A stretch of 64,000 nucleotides of DNA from JAKANT01 sp035502095 (GCA_035502095.1 DATJUX010000036.1:1-64000), one strand, 5' to 3'; positions 51,386 through 60,499 are shown, numbered from the stretch's first letter. The notes: a model not told the origin generated them from the sequence alone. Numbers and translations: made by a program.

Positions 51386-52369
51386 TCATGCCAGCGCCTG
51401 GTAGTAGAGGTTCTGCGGATGCCGTGCCTCGGCGAAGAAGTACCAACGCTCCGCGAGCAGACCGGGAAACTGCACGGCGAAGGCGGCCGCCAGCAGTACT
51501 CCGGGCGCGGCACTCCCGAGGAGCGCGAGCGTCAGGAAAACGAGCGGGACAGCGAACACGAGCACCACGAACATCCACCGGATCGTATGCAGCGTTCCCT
51601 GCGCGCGTCCGTGGAAGAACTCGCGCGTGTTGAACGAGCCGCCCATCGCTCCCTGGCTCAGCTGCACGATCCGCGGGTGCTTCACCCCGAGCGCCGTTTG
51701 CAGCGCCGATTTCGGCTTCAGGCGCGCATTGCGCACCAGCGTTGCGGCGCGGCTCACGAACCCGAGCAGCGTGATGACGATTGCCCAGCCGGTGAGAAAC
51801 GGCGCGAGCGGCGGGCTTGCAGCCGCCGCGAGCGCGGCCGCGAGCGTGAAGCCGGAGGCGCCGCCCAGTAGCGTGTAGTTCACCACCGTGAGCCAGCTGT
51901 GCCATTCGCGCAGGAACGGCAGGCACGCGTAGATCATGGCGGTGCAGACGAAGAGCGCGAACGCAAGCAGCGTGCCGAGGACACCCAGCAACACGGTCGC
52001 GTCGAGAGGCGCTCCGCTCGGCAAAACGATCCAGGGCGCGTACCAGCCCAGTGCGTGACCCAGCGCATAGAGCACCAGGATGCCGACGAGCGCCGGCAGC
52101 AGGATCACTTCGCGCGCGAGCCACGACGTGCGCCAGCAGGCCGCAGCGCGCCACGCGCGCTCGGGCCTGCCGAGATGGAAGAACGACGCGAGCAGTCCGC
52201 CGGCAAGGAGCGCCGGCGCAAGGAGCGTGCCGACCCGGTAGAAGGCGGGATCGGGCGGCGGCACGAGCGCGAACAGCGCATAAAGCTGGACCGTGACGAG
52301 CGCCAGGAACAGGCCCTGGCCGGCGCCGATCAGCGTCGTCAGCAGCAGCACCGAAAGCGCGGGTCGCAT
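51386..52369 (-). CDS. soeC: Sulfite dehydrogenase membrane anchor, DmsC/SoeC-like
   Basis: 327 residues with about eight membrane spans and no large loops, the DmsC family layout. Key segments: GLFLALVTVQLYALF, FHLGRPERAWRAAACWRTSWLAREVI (conserved HLGRPERAW), LREWHSWLTVVNYTLLGGASGF and LLAERWYFFAEARHPQNLYYQ. It anchors the soluble subunits to the inner membrane and passes electrons to quinone. Four bases separate it from soeB. Its identity rests on the soeA/soeB context. Confidence 0.9.
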   Translation of the reverse strand: MRPALSVLLLTTLIGAGQGLFLALVTVQLYALFALVPPPDPAFYRVGTLLAPALLAGGLLASFFHLGRPERAWRAAACWRTSWLAREVILLPALVGILVLYALGHALGWYAPWIVLPSGAPLDATVLLGVLGTLLAFALFVCTAMIYACLPFLREWHSWLTVVNYTLLGGASGFTLAAALAAAASPPLAPFLTGWAIVITLLGFVSRAATLVRNARLKPKSALQTALGVKHPRIVQLSQGAMGGSFNTREFFHGRAQGTLHTIRWMFVVLVFAVPLVFLTLALLGSAAPGVLLAAAFAVQFPGLLAERWYFFAEARHPQNLYYQALA

Positions 52370-52373
52370 CGGG

Positions 52374-53105
52374 TCACCAGCTGGATGCGTCGTCGAGCGT
52401 CGGTTCGCTCTTGCGCGGCTTCGGCAGCAGGCCGTCGACCTTGAGCGGGTTGTCGGCGCGTTCGAGTTCGTCGGCGTGCAGGTGCAGTTCCTGGCGTCGG
52501 CGCGGCAGGTAGTGGTTGGCCGGCTGCGTCCCCCACTCCGGCATCAGGGTGTAGCCGCCGTGCTCGCGAATGGCAGTCGAGACCGCCGACGCGGGATCGT
52601 GAATGTCGCCGAACAGGCGCGCATTGGTCGGGCAGGCCTTGACGCATGCCGGCTTGCGGTCGGCTTCCGGCAGGCGCAGGTCGTAGATCCGATCGACACA
52701 CAACGTGCACTTCTTCATCACGCGTTGCTGCTCGTCCAGCTCGCGCGCTCCGTAGGGACACGCCCACGAGCAGTACTTGCAGCCGATGCACTTGTCGTAG
52801 TCGACGAGGACGATCCCGTCCTCCTTGCGCTTGTAGGACGCGCCGGTCGGACAAACCGGCACGCACGGCGGCTCCTCGCAATGCAGGCAGGACTTCGGGA
52901 AATGCACCGTCTGCGTTTCCGGGAACTCGCCCACCTCGAACGTTTGCACGCGGTTGAAGAACGTACCGGTGGGATCGGCGCCGTACGGCCGCTCGTCGCC
53001 GAGCGGCCCGGCCGCACCCCCCGTGTTCCACTCCTTGCAGCTGGTCACGCAGGCATGGCAGCCGACGCAGACATTCAGATCGATGACCAGGGCGAGCTGG
53101 GTCAT
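52374..53105 (-). CDS. soeB: Sulfite dehydrogenase iron-sulfur subunit, DmsB/SoeB-like
   Basis: 243 residues. Four 4Fe-4S cluster sets: CVGCHACVTSCKEWN (residues about 13-27), CLHCEEPPCVPVCPTG, CIGCKYCSWACPYG and CTLCVDRIYDL followed by CVKACP. It is the electron-transfer subunit between the molybdenum site and the membrane subunit. The ATG shares one base with the soeA stop (TGATG). The segment EWGTQPANHYLPRRR and the basic/acidic C-terminus are typical of SoeB-like forms. Confidence 0.93.
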   Translation of the reverse strand: MTQLALVIDLNVCVGCHACVTSCKEWNTGGAAGPLGDERPYGADPTGTFFNRVQTFEVGEFPETQTVHFPKSCLHCEEPPCVPVCPTGASYKRKEDGIVLVDYDKCIGCKYCSWACPYGARELDEQQRVMKKCTLCVDRIYDLRLPEADRKPACVKACPTNARLFGDIHDPASAVSTAIREHGGYTLMPEWGTQPANHYLPRRRQELHLHADELERADNPLKVDGLLPKPRKSEPTLDDASSW

Positions 53106-55978
53106 CACGAACCCCCGCCGCCATCGATCGCGCCCAGGCGCGCGGGGCGCGGTCGCATGCCCGGATAGGCGCGCAGCGGCTCGAACTGCGGCACGGTGTT
53201 CTCCAGCGCGTCGACGGCGCGATAGATGCGGACGCGCACGTCGTACCAGGCCGCCTGGCCGGTGATCGGATCGGAGTTCGATACGCGAGCGCCCTGGATG
53301 CCTCCCGGCGCGGCCGGCAGCTCGTCGGTGATCAAGTGATTGAGCAGGAAGCCGCTGCGCGATTCGTTGGCATCCGGCGCGAGGTTCCAGGCGCCGGCCG
53401 CCTTGCCGATCGCATTCCAGGTCCACACCGTGCCGGGCTCGACCGCTTCCGAGTGACGCGCGCGGCAGCGCACCTTGCCCCATTGCGATTCGACCCAGAT
53501 CCAGTCGCCGTCGGCGATACCCTGCCCGCGTGCCGTCGCCGCGTTGACGAACAGCACGTTGTGCGCGTGGATCTGCCGCAGCCACGCGTTCTGCGAGTCC
53601 CACGAGTGATACATCGCCATCGGGCGCTGCGTGATCGCTGCCAGCGGATAGCGCTGGCGATCGGTGGCCTGGACTTCGAGCGGCTCGTAGTAGAACGGCA
53701 GCGGATCGAAGTACGTCGCGACCCGCTGGCGCAGCGGCGCGGGCGGCTTGCGGCTGATGCCCCTGCCCTGCGCCGCCAGCCGGAACTTCTGCAGCACCTC
53801 GGAGTACACGTGCACCAGGATCGGATCCGCGTAGCGCGTGATGCGATTGCGCAGCGACCACTCGAGATAACCGCGGTTCCAGTTGCGCATGTACTGGTAG
53901 CTCTTCGGCAGCGGGTAGTGGAACACGCAGTTGTTCTGCGCGTACATCTCCCACTGGCGCGGGTTCGGCGCGCCGGTCAGCGACTTCTCGCCGCCGCGGC
54001 CGCGCCAGCCCGCGAGAAACCCGATGCCCGAGCCCGGCTCGGTCTCGTAGTTGACGATGAAGTCCGGATAGTCGCGGTACTTGCGCGTGCCGTCGGGCCG
54101 CGCGAACGCAGGCAGCTTCAGGCGCGAGCCGAGTTCGATCAGAACGTCCTGGAACGGCTTGCACTGCCCGGTCGGCGGCACCACCGGGATGCGCACCGAA
54201 TCGACCGGCCCGTCGAATTCGGAGATCGGGCGGTCGAGCATCGACATGACGTCGTGCCGCTCGAGGTAGGTCGTATCCGGCAGCAGCAGATCGGCGAATG
54301 CCGTCATCTCCGAGTGGAACGCGTCCGCCACGACCAGGAACGGGATCCTGTATTCGCCGTTCTCGTCGCGATCGTTCAGCATCCTGCGCGCCTCGACGGT
54401 GTTCATGGTCGAGTTCCACGCCATGTTGGCCATGAAGATGAGCAGCGTGTCGATGCGGTACGGATCGCCGCGCCAGGCGTTGGTGATCACGTTGTGCATC
54501 AGGCCGTGCACCGCAAGTGGGTATTCCCACGAGAAGGCCTTGTCGATGCGCACCGGCGCGCCGTCTTCGGTGACGAACAGATCGTCCGGCTCGGCCGGCC
54601 ACCCGAGCGGCATGCCGTCCATGACGGAATTCGGCCGCACCGCGAGCGGCGTGTTGGGGGTCTTCGCGCACGGCGGAATCGGGCGCGGGAACGGCGCCTT
54701 GTGGCGGAAACCGCCCGGCCGGTCGATCGTGCCGAGCAGCGTCATCAGAATGCCGAGCGCGCGCACGGTCTGGAAACCGTTCGAGTGCGCGGCCAGCCCG
54801 CGCATCGCGTGAAACGCCACCGGGTTGCCGGTGACCGATTCGTGCTCCTTGCCCCATGAATCGGTCCACGCGATGGGAAGCTCGATCTTCTGATCGCGCG
54901 CGGTCACGCCCATCTCGTGTGCGAGCCTGCGGATGGTCGCGACCGGAATCCCGGTGATCTGGCTTGCCCATTCGGGCGTGTAGTCCTGCACGCGCTCCTG
55001 CAGCAGCTGGAACGCCGGTTTGACCGGTGTGCCGTCGGGCAGCATGAACGCACCCAGCAGGAACGGATCGCTTCCGTCGCTGTGCGTGAGCACCGCCTTG
55101 CTGGTGGCGCGATCCCACCACAGCTTGTTCTGCGGATCGAGGCAACCTTCCTCGCGTGGCACTTCCGTGCGCACGAACATGCCGTACTCGCTGCTCGCCG
55201 GGTCGAGATTGACCAGCTGGCCCGAGTTCGTGTATCGGACCAGGAACTCGCGGTCGTAGAGACCGAGCGCGATGATTTCGTGGATCAGGGCGAGCAGCAG
55301 CGCCCCGTCGGTGCCCGGCTTGATCGGCACCCACTCGTCGGCGATCGCGGCGTAGCCGGTGCGCACCGGATTGATGGCGACGAACCGGCCGCCGTCGCGC
55401 TTGAATTTCGACAACGCGATCTTGAGCGGATTGGAGTGATGGTCTTCGGCCGTGCCGATCATCACGAACAGGCGCGCACGCTCGAGATCCGGCCCGCCGA
55501 ATTCCCAGAACGATCCGCCGATCGTGTAGATGAGCCCGGCAGCCATGTTCACCGAGCAGAACCCGCCGTGAGCGGCGTAATTGGGCGTGCCGAACTGGCG
55601 CGCGAACAGGCCCGTCAAGGCCTGCATCTGGTCGCGGCCCGTGAACAGCGCGAATTTCTTCGGATCCTCGGCGCGGATCTTCGCGAGCCGTTCCGCGAGC
55701 AGCGTGAAGGCCTCGTCCCACGAGATCTCCTCGAACTCGCCGGCACCGCGCTCGGCACCCGCCTTGCGGCGCAGGGGCTGCGTGAGGCGCGCCGGCGAGT
55801 ACTGCTTCATGATGCCGGCGCTGCCCTTGGCGCAGATCACACCCTTGTTGAGCGGGTGATCCGGATTGCCGTCGATGTAGCGGATCCGGTCGCCGTGCAT
55901 GTGCACGCGGATCCCGCAGCGGCAGGCGCACATGTAGCACGTCGTCTTGCGGACCTCCGCCGGCGTCACCGGGGACAT
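53105..55978 (-). CDS. soeA: Sulfite dehydrogenase (quinone) molybdopterin subunit, SoeA-like
   Basis: 957 residues from the ATG at 55978. In-frame codons further up (TTG behind GGAGGGGG, ATG 56032) would add up to 18 residues and cannot be excluded. The first 4Fe-4S cluster uses Cys14, 17, 21 and 49. Bis-MGD binding parts include VICAKGSAGIMKQYSPARL, DHHSNPLKIALSKFKRDGG, LRALGILMTLLGTIDRPGG and NHLITDELP. No twin-arginine signal is present, so the complex faces the cytoplasm, as reported for SoeABC, which oxidises sulfite to sulfate with quinone as acceptor. It heads an operon of six genes. Confidence 0.9.
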   Translation of the reverse strand: MSPVTPAEVRKTTCYMCACRCGIRVHMHGDRIRYIDGNPDHPLNKGVICAKGSAGIMKQYSPARLTQPLRRKAGAERGAGEFEEISWDEAFTLLAERLAKIRAEDPKKFALFTGRDQMQALTGLFARQFGTPNYAAHGGFCSVNMAAGLIYTIGGSFWEFGGPDLERARLFVMIGTAEDHHSNPLKIALSKFKRDGGRFVAINPVRTGYAAIADEWVPIKPGTDGALLLALIHEIIALGLYDREFLVRYTNSGQLVNLDPASSEYGMFVRTEVPREEGCLDPQNKLWWDRATSKAVLTHSDGSDPFLLGAFMLPDGTPVKPAFQLLQERVQDYTPEWASQITGIPVATIRRLAHEMGVTARDQKIELPIAWTDSWGKEHESVTGNPVAFHAMRGLAAHSNGFQTVRALGILMTLLGTIDRPGGFRHKAPFPRPIPPCAKTPNTPLAVRPNSVMDGMPLGWPAEPDDLFVTEDGAPVRIDKAFSWEYPLAVHGLMHNVITNAWRGDPYRIDTLLIFMANMAWNSTMNTVEARRMLNDRDENGEYRIPFLVVADAFHSEMTAFADLLLPDTTYLERHDVMSMLDRPISEFDGPVDSVRIPVVPPTGQCKPFQDVLIELGSRLKLPAFARPDGTRKYRDYPDFIVNYETEPGSGIGFLAGWRGRGGEKSLTGAPNPRQWEMYAQNNCVFHYPLPKSYQYMRNWNRGYLEWSLRNRITRYADPILVHVYSEVLQKFRLAAQGRGISRKPPAPLRQRVATYFDPLPFYYEPLEVQATDRQRYPLAAITQRPMAMYHSWDSQNAWLRQIHAHNVLFVNAATARGQGIADGDWIWVESQWGKVRCRARHSEAVEPGTVWTWNAIGKAAGAWNLAPDANESRSGFLLNHLITDELPAAPGGIQGARVSNSDPITGQAAWYDVRVRIYRAVDALENTVPQFEPLRAYPGMRPRPARLGAIDGGGGS

Positions 55979-56113
55979 TGGGGACGGGTCGATGCGGCCA
56001 TAGGCCAATTTAACCGCCCCCTCCCGGACCAAGGCGGCAAATCGCGGTTATCGCCGCTAGCTCCTCGGAGTAGCCCCTCCGGGTGATACCGGCGCCCACC
56101 GCGCGACGCGGAC

Positions 56114-56711
56114 TTGAGCCTCAACCCGTCCGAGCAACGGGCGCTTCCTTTCGTGCACCGCCGGGTGCGTGACTATGGCTGGGCCCGGGCAACCTCGCCA
56201 TCGCGGCGGCACGGTGCGACTGCGCGGTGCTGGCGTTCGACGCGAGCGGGACCGCGATCGACCACGTACGCCACGTGGCCGCGACGCGTTGCCGATCGAG
56301 GCGGCGGTGGCCGACCTGCGAACGTATTGGCTGCAGGAGGATTTCGACACGATCGTGTGCATCGGGCTGCTGATGTTCGCCGACTGCTCGACCGCCGTGA
56401 CGCAGCTCGAGCAGCTGCAGTCGCATGTTCGCCGGGGTGGCACCGCCGTGATCAACATACGCGTCGACGGCACCAGGTACCTCGACATGTTCGAGCCAGC
56501 GAGCTGCTGCCTGTTCCGGCGCGACGAGATGGCGAGTCGCTTCGCCGGCTGCGAGATCGTCGTTGACGAGCTCAAGGACTTCACGGCGCCGCGCGGCGAG
56601 GACAAGTCGTTCTGCGCGCTTGTCGCGCGCAGGCCCAGCTTGCCGGCCATCGAGACCGAGGGGCCCGATCGCGGCGGCGCGCTGGATCGCGCGGCGGCTC
56701 AGTCCATGTAG
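56114..56711 (+). pseudogene. Frameshifted class I SAM methyltransferase
   Basis: The coding parts lie in three frames. SLNPSEQRALPFVHRRVRDYG is followed after a shift by GPGNLAIAAARCDCAVLAFDASGTAIDH; after another shift the frame reads LPIEAAVADLRTYWLQEDFDTIVCIGLLM and on to the end at 56711. Together they make a TehB/Methyltransf_12-like enzyme with motif I altered by the first shift. Two frame breaks make it nonfunctional unless they are sequencing errors. It ends inside the 3' end of the convergent DsrC-like gene (13-bp overlap). Confidence 0.7.
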
Positions 56712-57046
56712 GACTTGGCTTCCTCGCCTGGATTGGGCAGCCCGGCGATGCGCCAGAGCGCCTTGCAGCTGCTGAAGAGCCTGTGCGCCTGGGTGCGATC
56801 GACACCAGCCGCGCGACAGACCAGGCGCATCACTGGCAGCGCGCCGATCGAGAAATAGCGCTGGCGCACGAAGTGGATCACCTCCCAGTGCTTTGCGGTC
56901 AGCTCGGCGATGCCCGCGTCATGGGCGAGGGACCGCGCCAGGTCCGGCGTCCAGTCGCCCGATTCGGCGAGGAACCCGTCACTGTCGAACACTGCCGGCA
57001 CAACGGTGCCGACGAGATCGCGGCTGGTACCGGCCAACGCAAACAT
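56699..57046 (-). CDS. TusE/DsrC-like protein without the conserved cysteines
   Basis: 115 residues from ATG 57046 behind GGGGAG. DsrC fold: FDSDGFLAESGDWTPDLARSLA and ELTAKHWEVIHFVRQRYFSIGALPVMRLV, which place it in the family. In DsrC the C-terminal arm has CxxxxIAGLPxPTGC with two redox cysteines. Here the first is Trp98 (ALWRIAGLPNP) and the last one is replaced by a tail AKSYMD. Cysteines at 77 and 94 are elsewhere. It therefore cannot work as the standard trisulfide carrier; a regulatory role, as proposed for cysteine-less homologues (Rsp proteins), is likely. Confidence 0.8.
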   Translation of the reverse strand: MFALAGTSRDLVGTVVPAVFDSDGFLAESGDWTPDLARSLAHDAGIAELTAKHWEVIHFVRQRYFSIGALPVMRLVCRAAGVDRTQAHRLFSSCKALWRIAGLPNPGEEAKSYMD

Positions 57047-57212
57047 GCTGCTCGCTCCCCGCATCCCGATGACAGACCAGCAAGCTACTCGCCCGCCCGG
57101 TGAAGCGGAAATACCCGATCGCCATGCCGGCACTGCCGGCGGTTATGAGCCTCGATGACGACCCGAGCGGCGGCAGACGCCGTCTGCGCTCACCCGCCGG
57201 GACCCGAGCCCC

Positions 57213-58355
57213 TCAGTCGCACGCCCGCGTCGTTCGGCCCGTGAGCGAGCGCAGGAATGCCACGAGAGCGCGTTCCTCATCCCCGCGCAGACCGAGCGGC
57301 ACGATCTCGGATGCCTGGTCGGGAGCGCCCGCACCGCCGGCGTTGTAGTACGCGACCACGGCCTCCAGCGTGGGCAGCGATCCATCGTGCATGTAGGGCG
57401 CGGTGCGGGCGACCTCGCGCAGCATCGGCGTCTTGTAAGCCCAGTGATCGGCCGGATCCTGGGTAATTTCGAAGCGGCCGAGGTCGTTGACTTCGGGGTC
57501 GCCGAGCCGGCGCACGAGCGCGCCGCTGACGTTTGCGCTGGCGCCGCCACCGAGATCGACCCGGTAGCTTTCCTGCTGCTGCGCGTGGCGCCAGCCGATG
57601 CCGGTGTTGTGATAGCGGAAGTCGGAAAACAGCGCAGTTTTCTCGCCGATCAGGTGACAGCTCGTGCAGTGCGCCTTGCCGGCGAAGAGCGCGTACCCGG
57701 CGCGCTCCACCTCGTTCAGGGCGTCGTTCCTGGCTGCGTAGCGGAAGCAGTCGAAGCGCGACCCCCCCGCGATCAGCGAGCGTTCGTACGTCGCGAGCGC
57801 CCTGCCGATCGTGTCTGCGGTCGCGCCCTGCCCGTCGAAGGCGCCTTCGAACAGTCCCATGTAATCCGCCAGGCTGCGCAGCGTGTCGATCACGTGTCCG
57901 ACCGACGGGTTGCCCATCTCGTTCACGGCCAGCAGCGGGCCCCAGATCTGGGTCTCGAGCGCGCCGTCGCGCCCGTCGTGAAAGAGCCGCGGGTGGTAGG
58001 CGATGTTGAGCAGCGTCGGCGCATTGCGCCGCACGCTGGCACCCTCGATCCCGACCGGCGTGGCGAGTTCGTTGACCGTGAAGCCCTGCTCGGGCACGTG
58101 GCACATCGCGCACGACATGGTGCCGTTGAACGACAGGCGGCGATCGAAGAAGAGCTTTTCGCCGAGCGCCTTCTTGGCTGCGGTCGGCGGGTTGTCGGCG
58201 GGATAGGGAATCGGTGGAAGGCCGAGGGCCGGCGCGCCTTCCGGCGTGTTTTTCCGCTCGCATGCGCCCAAGAGACCCGTCAGGGCAGCGCACGCCGCGA
58301 GCGCGAGGTAGCGCGCCGCCACCCTGTGCCCGGCCGCGCGGGACAGGAACTTCAT
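57213..58355 (-). CDS. Di-heme cytochrome c peroxidase/MauG-like lipoprotein
   Basis: 380 residues from ATG 58355. A lipobox LLGAC (Cys near residue 32) predicts a periplasmic lipoprotein. Two heme c sites, CAMCH (about 80) and CTSCH (about 228), define the BCCP/MauG superfamily; it also has SVRRNAPTLLNIAYHPRLFHDGR and the C-terminal RTAPYMHDGSLPTLEAVVAYYNAGG. MauG matures quinone cofactors; in mtoX clusters a mauG-like gene accompanies the methanethiol oxidase and may build its cofactor, or degrade its hydrogen peroxide. It ends the leftward cluster mtoX-sco-mauG. Confidence 0.9.
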   Translation of the reverse strand: MKFLSRAAGHRVAARYLALAACAALTGLLGACERKNTPEGAPALGLPPIPYPADNPPTAAKKALGEKLFFDRRLSFNGTMSCAMCHVPEQGFTVNELATPVGIEGASVRRNAPTLLNIAYHPRLFHDGRDGALETQIWGPLLAVNEMGNPSVGHVIDTLRSLADYMGLFEGAFDGQGATADTIGRALATYERSLIAGGSRFDCFRYAARNDALNEVERAGYALFAGKAHCTSCHLIGEKTALFSDFRYHNTGIGWRHAQQQESYRVDLGGGASANVSGALVRRLGDPEVNDLGRFEITQDPADHWAYKTPMLREVARTAPYMHDGSLPTLEAVVAYYNAGGAGAPDQASEIVPLGLRGDEERALVAFLRSLTGRTTRACD

Positions 58356-58365
58356 CGCCGCCGTT

Positions 58366-59055
58366 TCAGTCCGCGTGCTGCTCGAGCACGAGCGTCTCGA
58401 TGTCATTGAGCATCATCTCGGGAACGAGGAACACGGGGCTGTAGATCTCCCGGATGCGGCCGCGGGCGTCGGTCAGGAACACCTTGAGCATGTGGTTATA
58501 AAGGCGCATCGGCCTGCCCGTGTCATCGACCTGCACCGCGACATCCTGGCCGAAGCCTGCCGTCAGGGGCGCCAGGTCCTCGACCGAGCGCGTGGTGAGG
58601 AAGAACCACTGCAGCGGGCTCGCCGGATCCGCAAACTTGCCGCCGTAGGCGCGCATCGCATCCGGCGTGTCGTTGACGGGATCGAACGACAGGCTGACGA
58701 AGCGGGTCGCGCGCGCGAGTTCCGGGCGCGCCAGCAGCAGCTCGCGCAGTCGGGCCATCGTTTCGTACGCGAGCGGGCAGCCGACCGGGTCGACGCAATA
58801 CGTGTAGATGAAGCTGACCAGCGTGACACGACCGCGCGTGAAGCGCGAGAAGAGCCAGCGCCGCCCGTCGCTGTCCAGCACGCGTCCGTTCGGCGCCTTG
58901 TCGATTACCGGCAGTTCGTAGCTGCCCGCCGGCGGAGGAACGAAATCCGCATGCGGGGCGCGCGGCAATTCCTGCGCCTCGCCGCGCGCGGCCAGGCACA
59001 CCAGCAGCCCGGCGCACGCGCGGCGGATCAACCGGCTGTCAATGCGGCGTGGCAT
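58366..59055 (-). CDS. SCO1/SenC-type copper-binding thioredoxin-fold protein
   Basis: 229 residues with a signal peptide (to about residue 26). SCO fold: FTRGRVTLVSFIYTYCVDPVGCPLAYETM, then VSLSFDPVNDTPDAMRAY and MLKVFLTDARGRIREIY. The copper motif is CVDPVGC, a CX5C, while SCO proteins normally have CX3C; the distal His falls in YNHMLKVF. It is translationally linked with mtoX (17-bp overlap) and is expected to deliver copper to the methanethiol oxidase, as in known mtoX clusters. Confidence 0.88.
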   Translation of the reverse strand: MPRRIDSRLIRRACAGLLVCLAARGEAQELPRAPHADFVPPPAGSYELPVIDKAPNGRVLDSDGRRWLFSRFTRGRVTLVSFIYTYCVDPVGCPLAYETMARLRELLLARPELARATRFVSLSFDPVNDTPDAMRAYGGKFADPASPLQWFFLTTRSVEDLAPLTAGFGQDVAVQVDDTGRPMRLYNHMLKVFLTDARGRIREIYSPVFLVPEMMLNDIETLVLEQHAD

Positions 59056-60379
59056 CCCCGATGGCCCCGGCGAGAGCCACCTTCTGCGGTCTGGCGGTGA
59101 ACTTCATGTGATGGGCGCGGCCGAGCTTCTCCTTGTAGAAGTCGATCGCCCACTGCTCCTTCAGCTCGTGGCCGTCCCAGTGGAAGAGCTTGAGGAACTG
59201 CTCGTCGTCGCCGCCCTTCTTGTCCCAGTTGGCGAGCAGGCTCGTCGTGATGTAGACGCGCTTGCCGTCCCAGCTCTGGCTCACCATGTTGACCTGCTTG
59301 CCGGTCACCTTTTCGTACACCTGTTTCGGCGCCTCGGGATTGCCGAGGTCGAACAGGCGCGTCTTGCCGTCCATGAAGGTGTTAACCCAGAGCGTCCTGC
59401 CGTCGGCGCCGATCGAGATGTCGACCGGCAGCGGAATCTGCGCCGGATCGCCGATGGTGGCGACTTCCTTCGCCTGCCACGCGCCCGCGGCGTCCTGCTT
59501 CACCAGCCACAGCTTCGAGGTGAGCGCCGTCGCGGTGATCGCCCAGTTGTCGCCCTCGCGCAGCGACCAGCGGATCTCGAGCGGCGAGCCCGGCACGCTG
59601 AAGACCTGCGTCGGCTTCATCGCCTTCAGGTCCCACAGGACCATGGTCGTGCCGAAGTGCTTCATCGCTTCCGCATCCTTGATGAGCTTGCCCATGTCCA
59701 TCATGTAGTTGTTCCAGCCGGTGAAGCTGGACGTGAGCAGCACGTTCTTCTGCGGATTGATGCCGATGTCGTAGCCGTAGCCGTCGGCGGCGACGTTGTT
59801 CAGTGTGCCGGTCGGCATCGGATACTTGGCGATGAAGTCGCCCTTGTTGTTGTAGGCGACCATCCCGGTCACCCCGCCGTGATCCCTGGTGTTGGAAAGC
59901 GCCTGCACCAGCATCCGGCCTGGCATCGCATAGAAGGTGTGCGGGCCGACGAAGCCGCTCCTGCTCGCCAGGTCGGTGATCGTGCGCACCAGCTTCGGCT
60001 TGGCCGGGTTGGTGCCGACGTCGAAGATGAAGATCTTGTTGTCGTCGAGCCGGCCCGCCCAGAGATAGCGCCGGTCGTCGGTGAACCCCATGTGATGCGC
60101 TTCGCCGCGCCCGCCGACGCTCAGCGTATGCACCACCTTGCCGTACCGCTTCGAGCTCGGATTGACGTCGACCGTCACCAGCTTGTCGGAGCCGTCGCCG
60201 ATCGACTTCACGCCGAGGGTCCAGACGTGGACGTAGTCCTCCTGCCCCTTGATCAGGCTGGCGAGATACGGCGAGTTGCAGGTTTCATCGGCGCCTGCTG
60301 CGGCTGGGAGCATCGAAGTCGTGGCAAGCGCGGCGAGTGCCGCGACGGCGCGGCGACGGTCCACTCGAACTGGTTTCAT
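59039..60379 (-). CDS. mtoX: Methanethiol oxidase (SBP56/selenium-binding protein family)
   Basis: 446 residues with a signal peptide (to about 30; RRRAVAALAALATT with an Arg-rich head that may be twin-arginine-like). Family segments: ETCNSPYLASLIKGQEDYVHVWTLGV, GRGEAHHMGFTDDRRYLWAGRLDDNKIFIFDV, GPHTFYAMPGRM, LGRAHHMKFT near the end; the HH and H positions probably hold copper. MtoX oxidises methanethiol with oxygen in the periplasm to formaldehyde, sulfide and hydrogen peroxide. Clustered with SCO and MauG-like genes, as in Hyphomicrobium. The 17-bp overlap with sco shows coupling. Confidence 0.9.
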   Translation of the reverse strand: MKPVRVDRRRAVAALAALATTSMLPAAAGADETCNSPYLASLIKGQEDYVHVWTLGVKSIGDGSDKLVTVDVNPSSKRYGKVVHTLSVGGRGEAHHMGFTDDRRYLWAGRLDDNKIFIFDVGTNPAKPKLVRTITDLASRSGFVGPHTFYAMPGRMLVQALSNTRDHGGVTGMVAYNNKGDFIAKYPMPTGTLNNVAADGYGYDIGINPQKNVLLTSSFTGWNNYMMDMGKLIKDAEAMKHFGTTMVLWDLKAMKPTQVFSVPGSPLEIRWSLREGDNWAITATALTSKLWLVKQDAAGAWQAKEVATIGDPAQIPLPVDISIGADGRTLWVNTFMDGKTRLFDLGNPEAPKQVYEKVTGKQVNMVSQSWDGKRVYITTSLLANWDKKGGDDEQFLKLFHWDGHELKEQWAIDFYKEKLGRAHHMKFTARPQKVALAGAIGDATPH

Positions 60380-60499
60380 CGTCTTCTCCTTGTCATTGGA
60401 CTTGGGGAATCGCGACCCGTGTCCAGGGCAGAGCGGCGGTCCGAGACACCGGTCCGACCTGAGGGCGGGCGGTTCTGCACCCGCCGCGAGCCGGCACGG

